A stretch of DNA of 64,000 nt from Caldalkalibacillus salinus (GCF_016745835.1 NZ_JAERVL010000012.1:62001-126000); one strand, 5' to 3'; shown: positions 1-9,500, numbered from the stretch's first letter. A program made the numbers and translations. The notes: generated by a model not told the origin, from the sequence alone.

Positions 1-305
1 CCTAATCTATCCTGTAAAATACAAGCGGTTGATGGAAAGAACATATCTGGTGTTACAGTGGCCACGATAATAAGGTCTAGGTCATCAGCCGTGATACCTG
101 CCCGTTCCATCGCCTTAATACTGGCTTCGTACGCCATGTCTGAAGATGCGATTTCATCGGCAGCGATACGACGTTCTCTGATACCTGTACGAGTGACAAT
201 CCATTCATCATTAGTATCCACCATCTTTTCCAAGTCGAAGTTCGTTAACACTTTTTCAGGAAGATATGAACCCGTTCCCAATACCCCAACTGACGGCTTC
301 GTCAT
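1..305 (-). CDS. fabH: 3-oxoacyl-ACP synthase III, FabH (N-terminal part, cut by window edge)
   Basis: Reading the minus strand from the ATG at 305 gives about 101 residues before the window ends. It condenses acetyl-CoA-type primers with malonyl-ACP to start fatty acid synthesis. The N-terminus shows the family pattern [13 protein letters not shown], then [13 protein letters not shown], then a [13 protein letters not shown] stretch. The catalytic cysteine lies beyond the window, although the segment leading to it ([13 protein letters not shown]) is present. The ATG overlaps the plsX stop codon (TAATG), so the two are translationally coupled. In B. subtilis plsX is followed by fabD and fabH is elsewhere, so this order differs from that model. 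Confidence 0.9.
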   Translation of the reverse strand, partial: MTKPSVGVLGTGSYLPEKVLTNFDLEKMVDTNDEWIVTRTGIRERRIAADEIASSDMAYEASIKAMERAGITADDLDLIIVATVTPDMFFPSTACILQDRL

Positions 306-1303
306 TATTCATCACTCTCTTTCTGTACTTCACTACGAATAGATTCAAGTACATCTTCTTTTATAAACTTTCTAGCTTGGCCGACTGCATTTTTGATCGC
401 GATCTCATTCGAAGATCCGTGTGCTTTGATACATCCACCGTTTAAGCCGAGAAGAGGTGCGCCCCCATACTCGGTATAATCCATGGTTTTCTTTATTCTT
501 TTTAAACTTGGCTTGAGTACTAATGTTGCCAGTTTATTAGGCAAACTTGCCGTGAGTTCTTTTTTTAACATGGTAAATATAGCACTACCCGCGCCTTCTG
601 CCGTTTTGAGCAAGACGTTACCAGAGAATCCGTCACAAACCACCACGTCTGCCACAGCAAAGGGCACATCACGCGCTTCAACGTTACCAATGAACTGAAG
701 TTCGTTATCATCCTTCAGCAGAGAGAAGGTTTGTTTGGTCAACTCGTTGCCCTTCGCTTCTTCTGTGCCAACATTAAGCAGTGCTACAGACGGGTTGGTT
801 AAACCCATCACATTTTCAGCGTAGATTTTACCCATCTTGGCGTATTGATGGAGATGAGAAGCTTTAGCTTCTACATTCGCCCCCACATCTAATACGAGAC
901 AATGATGACCGTGCACAGTTGGGAAATATGTCGCCAAAGCCGGTCTTTCGATGCCCTTTAGGCGACCAGTGACTAAAAGACCAGCCGTCATGTAAGCACC
1001 CGTATTTCCGGCTGAAATACAGGCGAGCGCTTCTTGGTCTTTGACCATTTTGGCCGCTTTCACTAGCGACGAATCTTTCTTTTTCCTCACGGCGCGTACA
1101 GGCTCTTCGTCCGTTTCAATGACTTCATCAGCGTTAACGATGCTTAAACGTTCATGTGCTTGAGGCAGATGCTGCTTAACTTTATCTTCTTGACCGACTA
1201 ATAGTATCTCTATATCGTCAAATGCTTCTAAGGCTAAAAGCGCCCCTTCTACCATCGCTTTAGGTGCGTGATCTCCACCCATAGCATCAAGTGCAATTTT
1301 CAA
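305..1303 (-). CDS. plsX: Phosphate acyltransferase PlsX
   Basis: PlsX converts acyl-ACP to acyl-phosphate, the acyl donor for PlsY in phospholipid synthesis, at the inner face of the membrane. The protein begins [20 protein letters not shown] and contains [25 protein letters not shown] and [13 protein letters not shown], all characteristic. I place the start at the TTG at 1303 (332 aa) because AAGGAG sits 8 bases before it. The upstream in-frame GTG at 1312 would overlap that ribosome-binding site. The gene lies directly after fapR (17-base gap) and its stop overlaps the fabH start, forming the fapR-plsX-fabH operon. Confidence 0.96.
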   Translation of the reverse strand: MKIALDAMGGDHAPKAMVEGALLALEAFDDIEILLVGQEDKVKQHLPQAHERLSIVNADEVIETDEEPVRAVRKKKDSSLVKAAKMVKDQEALACISAGNTGAYMTAGLLVTGRLKGIERPALATYFPTVHGHHCLVLDVGANVEAKASHLHQYAKMGKIYAENVMGLTNPSVALLNVGTEEAKGNELTKQTFSLLKDDNELQFIGNVEARDVPFAVADVVVCDGFSGNVLLKTAEGAGSAIFTMLKKELTASLPNKLATLVLKPSLKRIKKTMDYTEYGGAPLLGLNGGCIKAHGSSNEIAIKNAVGQARKFIKEDVLESIRSEVQKESDE

Positions 1304-1320
1304 GGTTGTCACTCCTTAAC

Positions 1321-1887
1321 TCATGTAGTTTGCGAATCTTTACGGTAGATATTAAACCTACCCGAAAACACCAATTCATTTCCGATAAAGGAGTCGATCT
1401 TCACCTTCGTACGATCATCGCTACGTTCCATCACTTGGGCTTTAGCGACGACACGCTCACCTACTCTAACAGATCGCAAAAACTTAATTTCAGCGGAAGA
1501 GGTCAGGGCCAGTTCATCGTTGATGACAGCAACTGCAAGTGAGTTAGCCTGTGCAAACAAGTGATGGCCCCTTGCGATTTTATTCCTTGTAAAAACATGC
1601 TCATCACGTATATCTAAAATAGAAATAGCACTATCATCAAGTTGCAGGTCGATAATTTCTCCTATGACTTCGTCGGCCATCAGAGATTTTACTTCATCAT
1701 AATTTTGTTCTGCAACATATTTGATCCTTTCACGTAATTCTGGAATCGACTTTTCTAAACGATCTAGTCGAATAGTTTGAACGCTCACATTAAACTGATG
1801 AGCAAGTTCTTCATCAGTCATAAAAGGATTTTGCTTTAACGTTTCAACCAGCTGGTTTTGCCTATCGCTTTTGGATAATTTTGCCAA
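1321..1887 (-). CDS. fapR: Fatty acid/phospholipid synthesis repressor FapR
   Basis: FapR represses lipid synthesis genes and is released from DNA by malonyl-CoA or malonyl-ACP. This 188-residue protein has an N-terminal helix-turn-helix (about residues 18-45, with [19 protein letters not shown]) and a C-terminal hot-dog fold effector domain (about 65-180, with [18 protein letters not shown]). The start is a TTG with GGAGAGGTG about 9 bases upstream. Gene order fapR-plsX is as in B. subtilis. A near-perfect FapR operator overlaps the promoter, so autoregulation is expected. Confidence 0.96.
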   Translation of the reverse strand: MAKLSKSDRQNQLVETLKQNPFMTDEELAHQFNVSVQTIRLDRLEKSIPELRERIKYVAEQNYDEVKSLMADEVIGEIIDLQLDDSAISILDIRDEHVFTRNKIARGHHLFAQANSLAVAVINDELALTSSAEIKFLRSVRVGERVVAKAQVMERSDDRTKVKIDSFIGNELVFSGRFNIYRKDSQTT

Positions 1888-1985
1888 GCGTTGTCACCTC
1901 TCCACCCTTAAAAACCCACCGTTCAGTTAGAACATATATTTTTAGCACCCACCTATAAGCTTAGCCTATGTAGAATGAGTAGCTT

Positions 1986-2002
1986 TTAGTACTTGGTACT
2001 AA
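1986..2002. promoter_or_regulatory. FapR operator (17-bp palindrome)
   Basis: The sequence is TTAGTAC-TTG-GTACTAA, two perfect 7-base arms around a 3-base spacer. It matches the known 17-bp FapR site and lies immediately downstream of the -10 box of the fapR promoter, where bound repressor would cover the transcription start. Confidence 0.9.
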
Positions 2003-2006
2003 TAGT

Positions 2007-2035
2007 AGTATATAGTAGTCTCTCTATGTTGGCAA
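2007..2035 (-). promoter_or_regulatory. Sigma-A promoter of fapR-plsX-fabH
   Basis: On the minus strand TTGCCA (2030-2035) and TATACT (2007-2012) are separated by exactly 17 bases. The FapR operator begins a few bases after the -10 box. Confidence 0.82.
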
Positions 2036-2042
2036 TCCTTTT

Positions 2043-4112
2043 TTAGTCTAAATGCTCACTCTCAAGCGCGCCTTCCCTCTTGAGATACTGAATAAGTTGA
2101 GGATATTCCTTTTGTTCCCAGAATGCGTCGTGTTGTACAAGCTTAGCCGCATCATCCCTGGCCACCTCTAACGTACGGTAGTCATGGATCATATCTGCAA
2201 CCTTGAATTCAGGTAGTCCGCTTTGTTTGGTCCCAAAGAAGTCACCTGGTCCCCTTAGTTCCAGGTCTTTCTGCGCTAATTCAAATCCATCAGACGTTTC
2301 TCTCATGATATTCATCCGTTCCATGCCAACCTCAGTTTTAGGATCAGCTACTAATATACAATAAGATTGGTGCTCACCACGTCCCACTCTTCCTCGTAGT
2401 TGGTGCAGCTGTGATAGACCAAAACGTTCAGCATCCTGTATGACCATCAGTGTAGCATTAGGCACATTCACACCTACCTCTACGACCGTAGTAGAAACTA
2501 CGAGCTGTACTTCTTGGTTGGCGAACGCCTTCATCATTTCTTCTTTTTCATCTGATGTCATTTGTCCGTGCAGAAGGCCAATGTTGTATTGTGGTAGACA
2601 TTCTTTCAACTTCGCATGCATGTCGATCGCATTTTGAACGTCAAGTTTATCCGATTCTTCTATGAGGGGGCAAATGACATACGCTTGTCTGCCTTGTCCT
2701 AATTCTTTATCTATAAATTGAACCACACGATCAAACATACTCTCTCTGACCCAATACGTTTCGATCTTTTTTCGACCGGCTGGAAGTTCGTCAATGACGG
2801 ATACATCCATATCACCGAAGGCCGTGATTGCAAGTGTTCGGGGAATAGGTGTGGCCGTCATAAATAAAACATCCGGGGCAAATCCCTTCTGTCTTAGCTT
2901 CCTTCTCTGACCGACACCGAATCTATGTTGCTCGTCTATGACAACAAGACCCAGGCGGTTAAAATGAACGTTGTCTTGGATCAGGGCGTGGGTACCAATC
3001 ACGAGATCGATGAGCCCCATTTGAAGGCCGGCGTAAATTTCTCGTTTTTCCTTGGTCTTCGTGCTGCCAGTTAAGAGCGCAATTTGGAGATCCGTCCCTT
3101 CGAAAAATGACTTTAGAGACATGTAGTGTTGCTCTGCTAAAATTTCTGTTGGAACCATCAAAGCCCCTTGATGGCCTGCGGTGATAGACCCGTATAAGGC
3201 TAAAGCTGCCACGGCGGTCTTTCCTGACCCTACATCACCTTGTAGCAAACGATTCATTGCTCGATCTGAACGCATATCGCTTAGAATATCCTCTAACGCG
3301 CTTTGTTGTGCACCCGTCAGCGTAAAAGGAAGGGTGTTGATATGAGCTTGTAATAGCTCGTCATTAATAACCTGAGTCATACCAGGCTGTTGATCCCTCT
3401 GAATTCTTTTGTATGTATGTAATTTCAATTGAAACAAGAAAAATTCTTCATAGACCATTCGGCGCTTCGCACTTTTAAACAAGTCTAGGGAGTCTGGAAA
3501 ATGTAAATGCTCTATAGCTTCTGATCTCCCCATAAGTTTATAGCGTTGAATTAAAGGCTCAGGCAAAATTTCAGGTATGTTCCTCCCATATTCATCATAA
3601 GCACGCCGGATCATCTTTTGTAAAAATGAGGAACTGACTTGACTGTTAACAGAATAGACAGGGACTAGGCTCTCCTCTTTATTTTCAGGTAGGGACGGTT
3701 GCTTAAAAGAATAAGTCTGGACTGTTAATTGCATTCTGTTTTTATCTAGCTTCCCTGTTAGCGTCACACTTTTACCAACCGTAAACTGCTTTTTGGCAAA
3801 ATGGCGATTAAACATAACGGCTGTGACGAGATAGCGTTCATCTACTAACACGCGCACGCTGAGCCTAGACTTTTTGCGACCATAAAAACGGAGGTGAGGC
3901 TCACTGTGGACCTTACCAACAATGGTCACCTTCTCGTCATGGGCGGCGTCTGCTAAATCCTTGACACTACGATCTTCATGCTTAAACGGAAAGTACATGA
4001 GTAGATCTTCAATTGTTTCAATACCTAATTGGGAGAGGTCGCTTGCGCGTTCCTCTCCCACTCCATTAATCTGTTGTACTGATACATTTAAATTGTTATG
4101 ATTTTGACTCAC
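2043..4112 (-). CDS. recG: ATP-dependent DNA helicase RecG
   Basis: RecG remodels stalled replication forks and branched recombination intermediates. The N-terminal wedge/OB region (about residues 60-150) is followed by a superfamily 2 helicase core. The core has the Walker A motif GDVGSGKT near residue 295, a DEQH box, the TATPIPRT motif and the QLRGRVGRG motif VI. I prefer the GTG at 4112 (689 aa, usual size about 680). An in-frame TTG at 4133 has no ribosome-binding site and lies deep inside sdaAA. Neither start has a strong Shine-Dalgarno sequence, so the exact start is uncertain. Confidence 0.94.
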   Translation of the reverse strand: MSQNHNNLNVSVQQINGVGEERASDLSQLGIETIEDLLMYFPFKHEDRSVKDLADAAHDEKVTIVGKVHSEPHLRFYGRKKSRLSVRVLVDERYLVTAVMFNRHFAKKQFTVGKSVTLTGKLDKNRMQLTVQTYSFKQPSLPENKEESLVPVYSVNSQVSSSFLQKMIRRAYDEYGRNIPEILPEPLIQRYKLMGRSEAIEHLHFPDSLDLFKSAKRRMVYEEFFLFQLKLHTYKRIQRDQQPGMTQVINDELLQAHINTLPFTLTGAQQSALEDILSDMRSDRAMNRLLQGDVGSGKTAVAALALYGSITAGHQGALMVPTEILAEQHYMSLKSFFEGTDLQIALLTGSTKTKEKREIYAGLQMGLIDLVIGTHALIQDNVHFNRLGLVVIDEQHRFGVGQRRKLRQKGFAPDVLFMTATPIPRTLAITAFGDMDVSVIDELPAGRKKIETYWVRESMFDRVVQFIDKELGQGRQAYVICPLIEESDKLDVQNAIDMHAKLKECLPQYNIGLLHGQMTSDEKEEMMKAFANQEVQLVVSTTVVEVGVNVPNATLMVIQDAERFGLSQLHQLRGRVGRGEHQSYCILVADPKTEVGMERMNIMRETSDGFELAQKDLELRGPGDFFGTKQSGLPEFKVADMIHDYRTLEVARDDAAKLVQHDAFWEQKEYPQLIQYLKREGALESEHLD

Positions 4113-5001
4113 TTTTTGTCGGCTGCCCACCAAAGACTTTTGCTTCTAATTCTTTGCCTGTTGGGGTTGCAGCCAGCCCTCCTAGTGCAGTTTCTTTTAA
4201 CGTATGTGGCATGGTTTTACCGATACGATACATAGCATCAATGACTTCATCTGCCGGTATGGCAAATGTAATGTCTGCTAAAGCCATATCGGCTGCTACC
4301 ATGGCAATCGAAGCCCCGATCGCGTTACGTTTCACACATGGGACCTCCACGAGACCTGCGACTGGGTCACAAACTAAACCTAGCATATTCTGTAATGCAA
4401 TGGCAACAGCTTGAGCAGATTGAGAAGGCGTACCACCTGCTATCTCAACAATGGCTGCCGCAGCCATGGCTGATGCTGACCCGGTCTCAGCTTGGCAGCC
4501 CCCTGTCGCACCTGCGATGAAGGCATTGTTGGCCACGACGTAACCTATGGCACCTGAGGCGAATAAAAAGCGTATCTGATCTTCCTTGGAAGCGTTTAGT
4601 TTTTGAGCCACACTAAACAGTGTACCAGGTACGATACCTGCAGCCCCTGCTGTAGGTGTCGCGCAAATAGTCCCCATCGCTGCATTGACTTCGTTCGTTG
4701 ACATGGCTTTGCTGACAGCATCCAAAACGGTCTCCCCAGATAGAAAGTCCCCTTTTTGGATATAAGCTTGAAGTTTTTTTCCTGCGCCCCCTGTTAAACC
4801 GCTGTGAGAGCGTATATCTTCGGTGATCCCTCTCTGAACGGCTTTTTCCATGACGTCGTACGCTTTCTCCATCTGCTCCCAAATCTCATCTATAGTCTTT
4901 CCACTGATCTCTACTTCCTGAGCTAACATGACGTCCGATATTTTCTTATTTTCTTGTTCTGCAATGGATATTAATTCTGCTACAGTTTTAAAATTAGCCA
5001 C
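4096..5001 (-). CDS. sdaAA: L-serine dehydratase, iron-sulfur-dependent, alpha subunit
   Basis: This is the catalytic subunit of the two-subunit [4Fe-4S] L-serine dehydratase, which converts serine to pyruvate and ammonia. The 301-residue protein has the conserved segments SHSGLTGGAGKK, CATPTAGAAG, GGCQAETGSASAM and CDPVAGLVEVPCVKRN, whose cysteines fit cluster ligation. The start is a GTG preceded by GGGGAGGGG. It follows sdaAB by 14 bases and its 3' end overlaps the start of recG, as in the B. subtilis ylo region. Confidence 0.95.
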   Translation of the reverse strand: MANFKTVAELISIAEQENKKISDVMLAQEVEISGKTIDEIWEQMEKAYDVMEKAVQRGITEDIRSHSGLTGGAGKKLQAYIQKGDFLSGETVLDAVSKAMSTNEVNAAMGTICATPTAGAAGIVPGTLFSVAQKLNASKEDQIRFLFASGAIGYVVANNAFIAGATGGCQAETGSASAMAAAAIVEIAGGTPSQSAQAVAIALQNMLGLVCDPVAGLVEVPCVKRNAIGASIAMVAADMALADITFAIPADEVIDAMYRIGKTMPHTLKETALGGLAATPTGKELEAKVFGGQPTKSESKS

Positions 5002-5015
5002 ACTGGACCCCTCCC

Positions 5016-5678
5016 CTATGCTTGTAATCGTGTCACCGTCAGAATATAAGGGATCTGTTGTATTTCATCTAGTAATGCTTGTGGTATTTGCTGATCGGTT
5101 TCTATCGCCATCAGCGCTTCAGACCCTTTTGATTTTCTAGCCACCTCCATGTGACCGATGTTTAACTCGTACTTACTGAGCACATTAGACACACCGGCAA
5201 TCATACCGTGACGATCTTCATGCAACACGAGCAAAGCTGGATGATGACCTGACAACCGTAGATGAAACCCGTTCATAGAGATAATTTCTATATTACCACC
5301 GCCAATGGAGATGCCAACAATCTCCACTTCACCAAACTCATCCGCTAGCTTTACTTTGGCCGTGTTGGGATGCTCTGTTTCCTCTTCACTAATTAATGTC
5401 GTCACATCCACGCCTTGTTCCTTGGCTAACGCTTTGGACTCGATGATCCCCTCGTCATGAGTATCAAGATCGAGTATTCCTCCGATAAGAGCAATTTCTG
5501 TCCCATGTCCTTTATACGTTTGAGCAAAGGAGCCATAAAACGTGATTTCAGCCGTTTCAGGATGTCGCCCAAATATATTACGGGCGATCTTTCCTATACG
5601 AGCTGCACCAGCCGTATGCGAACTTGATGGTCCAATCATAATTGGGCCAATAATATCAAAGACGGTACGATACTTCAC
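5016..5678 (-). CDS. sdaAB: L-serine dehydratase, beta subunit
   Basis: This partner subunit of the Fe-S serine dehydratase carries the GPSSSHTAGAARIG signature near its N-terminus and a C-terminal ACT domain (about residues 145-220), which commonly senses amino acids. I take the GTG at 5678 (220 aa, beginning MKYRTVFDIIGP) because AGGTGG lies 8 bases upstream. A GTG at 5690 is also in frame but contributes to that ribosome-binding site. It forms an operon with sdaAA. Confidence 0.93.
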   Translation of the reverse strand: MKYRTVFDIIGPIMIGPSSSHTAGAARIGKIARNIFGRHPETAEITFYGSFAQTYKGHGTEIALIGGILDLDTHDEGIIESKALAKEQGVDVTTLISEEETEHPNTAKVKLADEFGEVEIVGISIGGGNIEIISMNGFHLRLSGHHPALLVLHEDRHGMIAGVSNVLSKYELNIGHMEVARKSKGSEALMAIETDQQIPQALLDEIQQIPYILTVTRLQA

Positions 5679-5757
5679 TCTCCTCACCACCTGTTTTCTA
5701 TTGTCTTTCCTGTATGAACACGATTATAAAAATGTCTGCTAAGAACATTTTAACATA

Positions 5758-5793
5758 ACAAACATTCCTATTGCGCGATATAGGAATGTTTGT
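5758..5793 (-). terminator. Hairpin after fakA, probable terminator
   Basis: A perfect 14-bp inverted repeat, ACAAACATTCCTAT paired with ATAGGAATGTTTGT, encloses an 8-base loop. It lies about 110 bases downstream of the fakA stop and upstream of sdaAB. The minus-strand 3' side is only moderately T-rich (TTATGTTAAAA), so termination efficiency is uncertain. Confidence 0.55.
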
Positions 5794-5905
5794 ATCTGTC
5801 TATATTATGATATGCACGTGTTAGACGAAAAGACTTGTGGTAAATGTCTATCAAGCACGCGCATGATGTAGTGGTCGTAGGGTCTAAAATTGACCCTTGG
5901 TTGAT

Positions 5906-7618
5906 CTACTCAACAGCGAGTATAAACGGATAAAGGGGTTGATCTCCCTTATGTATTTCGACCTCTATCTCTTCATAAGCCTGTTCTATGTCTTCCGCTA
6001 GGGTTTCCGCTTCCTCTTCTGTCACATCCTCACCGTAAATCAGGGTCAATATTTCGCTTTCTTCATCGCATAATTGAGCAATCAGCTTTCTCAATGTTTC
6101 GTCACGATCTTTGTCAGTGGCGACGATCTTGCCATTATATAGGCCCATAAAGTCGTCTTTGGATATATGTACACCATCGATTTCAGTATCCCTGACAGCA
6201 TATGTGACCTGCCCCGCTTTGACGTGATCTTTGGCTTGGTTCATCGCTTCACGGTTTTCTTCTAATGATAATGTTGGATTATAAGATAATAAGGACGCCA
6301 TACCTTGAGGCACATTTTTCGTAGGGATCACCACTACTGGGACATCAATAAGTTCGCCAGCTTGTTCTGCGGCCAAGATGATATTGCTATTGTTAGGTAA
6401 TATCATGATTTTTTGGGCATTCATCTGTTTTGCTGCGTTCACAAAATCTTCAGTGCTCGGATTCATGGTTTGTCCACCCTGAATGACAACGTCAGCACCT
6501 AAGCTTGTAAAAATATCTTCAATACCTTGGCCCATCGCCACTGTGATGAGGCCATATTCCTTCTGCTCTGTCTCTTCATTTTCCACTGTCGTAGCTTGGC
6601 CTTGTTTAGAGCTACCCTCTTTATCTTTGATTGCTATAAATTGCTCTCTCATATTTTCGATCTTAATATTCGTTAAATCTCCGAATCGTTGGGCTAACTC
6701 CATTACTTTATATAGCTCTTCGGCATGAATATGTACTTTAACAAGCTCGTCATCAGAAATCACGAGTAATGAATCGCCAAATTGAGTCAACTGTTGACGA
6801 AATTGTTGCTCGTTAAACAGCGGGGCACGTTCAGGACTTAAGCGCACCATGAATTCTGTACAGTAGCCAAACTCAATATCTTCTACCGATAAGACACCAG
6901 ACTGCATCATCTCCGCTACTTCATCGCGCACATGCTCTTCCTTGTTCTCGTTGATCGCTTCACGATCCTCAACATCATCTTCATGATGTTCAGGTAAACT
7001 TTCTCCCTTTAATACTGCAAGGAAGCCTTCATACACATACACTAAACCTTGCCCACCTGAGTCAACGACACCTACCTGCTTCAATACGGGTAATAAATCA
7101 GGCGTGCGCTGTAATGAAGCTTTGGCTTCTTCTAGTACTTGCGCCATGACTTCTGTGATATCATCCGTCTGTCTAGCCGCTTTGTCTGCTTTTTCGGCTG
7201 CATCTTTGGATACGGTTAGAATCGTTCCTTCAACTGGCTTCATCACGGCTTTATAAGCTGTTTCTACCCCGTGACGCAGCGCTTTGGCAAAAAGCTTTGA
7301 ATCTATGGCATCTTCCTCTTCTATCGCCTTGCCAAACCCGCGAAAAAGCTGAGATAGGATGACACCTGAGTTACCTCTGGCACCCATAAGAAGCCCTCTT
7401 GATAGCGCTTTCGCAACTTGAGAAATGTCTTGGGCACTCACTTTATTCATCTCGTTCACCCCAGAAGTGAACGACAGGTTCATATTAGTCCCCGTATCCC
7501 CGTCTGGGACTGGGAAAACGTTAAGTGAGTCCACTGTTTTAACATGTTTTGTTAGGTTCTTTGCTCCCTCTTGAATCATGCGAGCAAATAAAATGCCGTC
7601 TATTTTGTCATGTTTCAC
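5906..7618 (-). CDS. fakA: Fatty acid kinase ATP-binding subunit FakA (YloV, DAK family)
   Basis: FakA is the ATP-binding component that phosphorylates exogenous fatty acids bound to FakB (DegV-family) partners. The 570-residue protein has an N-terminal DhaL-type nucleotide-binding domain (about 1-200), with NVFPVPDGDTGTNM near residue 35 and RGARGNSGVILSQ-type residues after it. Middle and C-terminal domains are typical of the YloV group. No fakB gene is visible nearby. It lies 44 bases after yloU, as in B. subtilis. The gene is often annotated only as a DAK2 or dihydroxyacetone kinase-like protein. Confidence 0.9.
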   Translation of the reverse strand: MKHDKIDGILFARMIQEGAKNLTKHVKTVDSLNVFPVPDGDTGTNMNLSFTSGVNEMNKVSAQDISQVAKALSRGLLMGARGNSGVILSQLFRGFGKAIEEEDAIDSKLFAKALRHGVETAYKAVMKPVEGTILTVSKDAAEKADKAARQTDDITEVMAQVLEEAKASLQRTPDLLPVLKQVGVVDSGGQGLVYVYEGFLAVLKGESLPEHHEDDVEDREAINENKEEHVRDEVAEMMQSGVLSVEDIEFGYCTEFMVRLSPERAPLFNEQQFRQQLTQFGDSLLVISDDELVKVHIHAEELYKVMELAQRFGDLTNIKIENMREQFIAIKDKEGSSKQGQATTVENEETEQKEYGLITVAMGQGIEDIFTSLGADVVIQGGQTMNPSTEDFVNAAKQMNAQKIMILPNNSNIILAAEQAGELIDVPVVVIPTKNVPQGMASLLSYNPTLSLEENREAMNQAKDHVKAGQVTYAVRDTEIDGVHISKDDFMGLYNGKIVATDKDRDETLRKLIAQLCDEESEILTLIYGEDVTEEEAETLAEDIEQAYEEIEVEIHKGDQPLYPFILAVE

Positions 7619-7662
7619 CTATGATCCTCCTAACTCCTTCGACTACTCCGACACCAACCGCG

Positions 7663-8025
7663 TTATGGGTTGGTGATTCGTACCCCTTGTACAAATATAT
7701 TCACAGTAGACACCTGCAAACCTAGCGTTTGCTCAAGTGTATATTTGACTTTAGATTGAACGTTATGAGCCACTTCAGATATCTTCGTGCCATAACTCAC
7801 AATAATGTACATGTCTACATGAATACCTTCTTCATCCTCTCGAACGACGACGCCTTTACTTAAATTGTCGCGCCCAAGCAACTCCGTGATACCGTCCTTT
7901 AGCTGCTTACGTGAGGCCATTCCAACAAGACCATAGCAATCCAATGCAGCTCCTCCGGCCAACGTTTCAATGACTTCTACTGAAACATCTATCTGTCCCA
8001 GCTGTGTCGAAATCTCAACTGTCAT
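7663..8025 (-). CDS. yloU: Asp23/Gls24 family envelope protein YloU
   Basis: This 120-residue Asp23/Gls24-type protein is a small, mostly cytosolic family linked to envelope stress or membrane association. The family pattern is visible: an N-terminal strand region with GGAALDCYGLVGMASRK, then VDMYIIVSYGTKISEVAHNVQ. The start is an ATG with AAGGGGG upstream. It is cotranscribed with fakA, as in most Firmicutes. Its exact role is not known. Confidence 0.88.
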   Translation of the reverse strand: MTVEISTQLGQIDVSVEVIETLAGGAALDCYGLVGMASRKQLKDGITELLGRDNLSKGVVVREDEEGIHVDMYIIVSYGTKISEVAHNVQSKVKYTLEQTLGLQVSTVNIFVQGVRITNP

Positions 8026-8177
8026 GATTCCAGCCCCCTTACGAGAGAATTGAGTGATTCTGTTTCATTTTACTACAACATCCCTCTTTTTAAAAGTTTA
8101 TCTCTCCGCTACGAATTCCATTCCGTTTCTTGACCAAAAAAATGGGGATGATAAAGGCCGTATACCGTTCTGTCTCA

Positions 8178-8206
8178 TTGCATTTTAAAAATTGATATGC
8201 TAATAT
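8178..8206 (+). promoter_or_regulatory. Sigma-A promoter of rpmB
   Basis: TTGCAT (8178-8183) and TAATAT (8201-8206) are separated by 17 bases, about 78 bases before the rpmB ATG. Confidence 0.65.
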
Positions 8207-8283
8207 ATACAAGTGTTTTCTTTAACAGCTGACGAAGGTTTGAATGGACTGATAGATGTCTATTCTGTAGAGGAGGTGTAACG

Positions 8284-8472
8284 ATGGCGCGCAAATGTTA
8301 CGTAACTGGAAAAACAGGTAAGACTGGAAATAAACGAAGTCACGCTCTTAACCAAACAAAGCGTAAATGGGGCGTAAACGTTCAGAAGGTTCGTATCCTA
8401 GTAGATGGAAAGCCAAAACGTGTTTATGTCAGTACTAGAGCACTTAAATCTGGTAAGGTACAACGCGTTTAA
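8284..8472 (+). CDS. rpmB: 50S ribosomal protein L28
   Basis: L28 is a small basic protein of the large ribosomal subunit. The 62 residues begin [20 protein letters not shown] and continue with [22 protein letters not shown], the standard L28 pattern and length. GAGGAGGTG lies just upstream of the ATG. It is the only plus-strand gene in the first 23 kb, has its own promoter and is followed by a terminator, so it is monocistronic. Confidence 0.97.
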   Translation: MARKCYVTGKTGKTGNKRSHALNQTKRKWGVNVQKVRILVDGKPKRVYVSTRALKSGKVQRV

Positions 8473-8491
8473 TGTTTCGACATGCACTCAT

Positions 8492-8536
8492 AAAAATGAG
8501 CGTATGGCTCTTTTCGCCATGACGCTCATTTTTTTA
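8492..8536. terminator. Terminator between rpmB and spoVM, probably bidirectional
   Basis: The arms AATGAGCGTATGGC and GCCATGACGCTCATT pair with one bulged base and are followed by seven T on the plus strand. A run of A on the other side gives a T-run on the minus strand too, so it could serve both convergent genes. Confidence 0.85.
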
Positions 8537-8615
8537 TGTCCAGTCTTTACAAAACAATAGACTGTTAAGGAAATCTCAACAGTCTGATGAACAATAAAGT
8601 CTTATGTTGAAAGGA

Positions 8616-8699
8616 CTACTTATCTTTACGAAATACACCCAAAACCATCCTGACCACATTTCCGATAAACCTCGGTAGTTTAATGGTGTAAAATTTCAT
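8616..8699 (-). CDS. spoVM: Stage V sporulation protein SpoVM (27 aa)
   Basis: SpoVM is an amphipathic peptide that recognises the curved outer forespore membrane and anchors SpoIVA for spore coat and cortex assembly. The translation begins MKFYTIKLPRFIGNVVRM and ends with LGVFRKDK, very close to the 26-residue B. subtilis peptide MKFYTIKLPKFLGG.... The ATG has AAAGGAGGGG 7 bases upstream. Its position beside rpmB agrees with B. subtilis. It is easily missed because of its length. Confidence 0.95.
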   Translation of the reverse strand: MKFYTIKLPRFIGNVVRMVLGVFRKDK

Positions 8700-8848
8700 A
8701 CCATACCCCTCCTTTAGGCAAAGAAAGCCTCCTTCGGCCACTGACCTATGACCATTATATTCCGCCTTTACCTAACGGTTCATAAGTCGTGTTCACGACA
8801 CTCTTTACCACTATAGATATGTCCTAATTTAAAAGTTAGAACATCATC

Positions 8849-9496
8849 TTATCCGCGAATGTCATGAATCGCTTGTGCACGATCGGGTTGGTTGAAGACG
8901 GCCGAACCAGCGACAAGGACATTGGCCCCTGCATTTCGGCATAACTCAGCCGTTTCAGGTGTCACCCCTCCATCGACTTCAATGTTGATGTGGTGTAAAC
9001 CTTTTTCTTGTATCCATGCGTGGCAAGTTTTAATTTTTTCTAGTACGGAGGGGATAAAGCTTTGACCACCAAAACCAGGGTTCACAGTCATAAATAATAT
9101 GAGATCTAGATCTGGTATGATATCCCTGATCATGTCGACCGGTGTGGCCGGGTTTAACACGACACCTGCTTTCGCACCGTGATCCTTAATTTGATGGATC
9201 GTCCGATGCAGATGAGGTGAAGCCTCCTGATGAACGGATATGATATCTGCACCACTCTGGGCAAAATCCGGTATATATCTTTCAGGTTGTTCAATCATTA
9301 AGTGCACATCAAGCGGAAGGGATGTGTGCGGACGTATCGCCTCTACGATTAACGGTCCTATGGTGATATTCGGGACAAAGTGACCGTCCATGACATCAAC
9401 ATGAATCCAATCTGCCCCTCCTCGTTCGACGTCTTTTATCTCGTTGCCTAGTTGTGCAAAGTCTGCTGATAGTATAGATGGCGCGATGATAGTCAT
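8849..9496 (-). CDS. rpe: Ribulose-phosphate 3-epimerase
   Basis: Rpe interconverts ribulose 5-phosphate and xylulose 5-phosphate in the pentose phosphate pathway. The TIM-barrel protein shows APSILSADF, the metal-site segment [34 protein letters not shown] and [11 protein letters not shown] start at the ATG at 9496 (215 aa), which has a GGGGG ribosome-binding site. An upstream in-frame start at 9526 would overlap rsgA. It is next to rsgA as in B. subtilis. The usual neighbour thiN (thiamine pyrophosphokinase) is missing between rpe and spoVM. Confidence 0.96.
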   Translation of the reverse strand: MTIIAPSILSADFAQLGNEIKDVERGGADWIHVDVMDGHFVPNITIGPLIVEAIRPHTSLPLDVHLMIEQPERYIPDFAQSGADIISVHQEASPHLHRTIHQIKDHGAKAGVVLNPATPVDMIRDIIPDLDLILFMTVNPGFGGQSFIPSVLEKIKTCHAWIQEKGLHHINIEVDGGVTPETAELCRNAGANVLVAGSAVFNQPDRAQAIHDIRG

Positions 9497-9500
9497 GCGT

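Noticed and set aside
4613-4882. 89-codon minus-strand ORF within sdaAA
   Set aside because: It lies in another frame of a strongly conserved gene and has no supporting signals.
5879-5897. Small inverted repeat AGGGTC/GACCCT just after fakA
   Set aside because: Only 6-bp arms and no T-run. The larger hairpin at 5758-5793 is the better terminator candidate.
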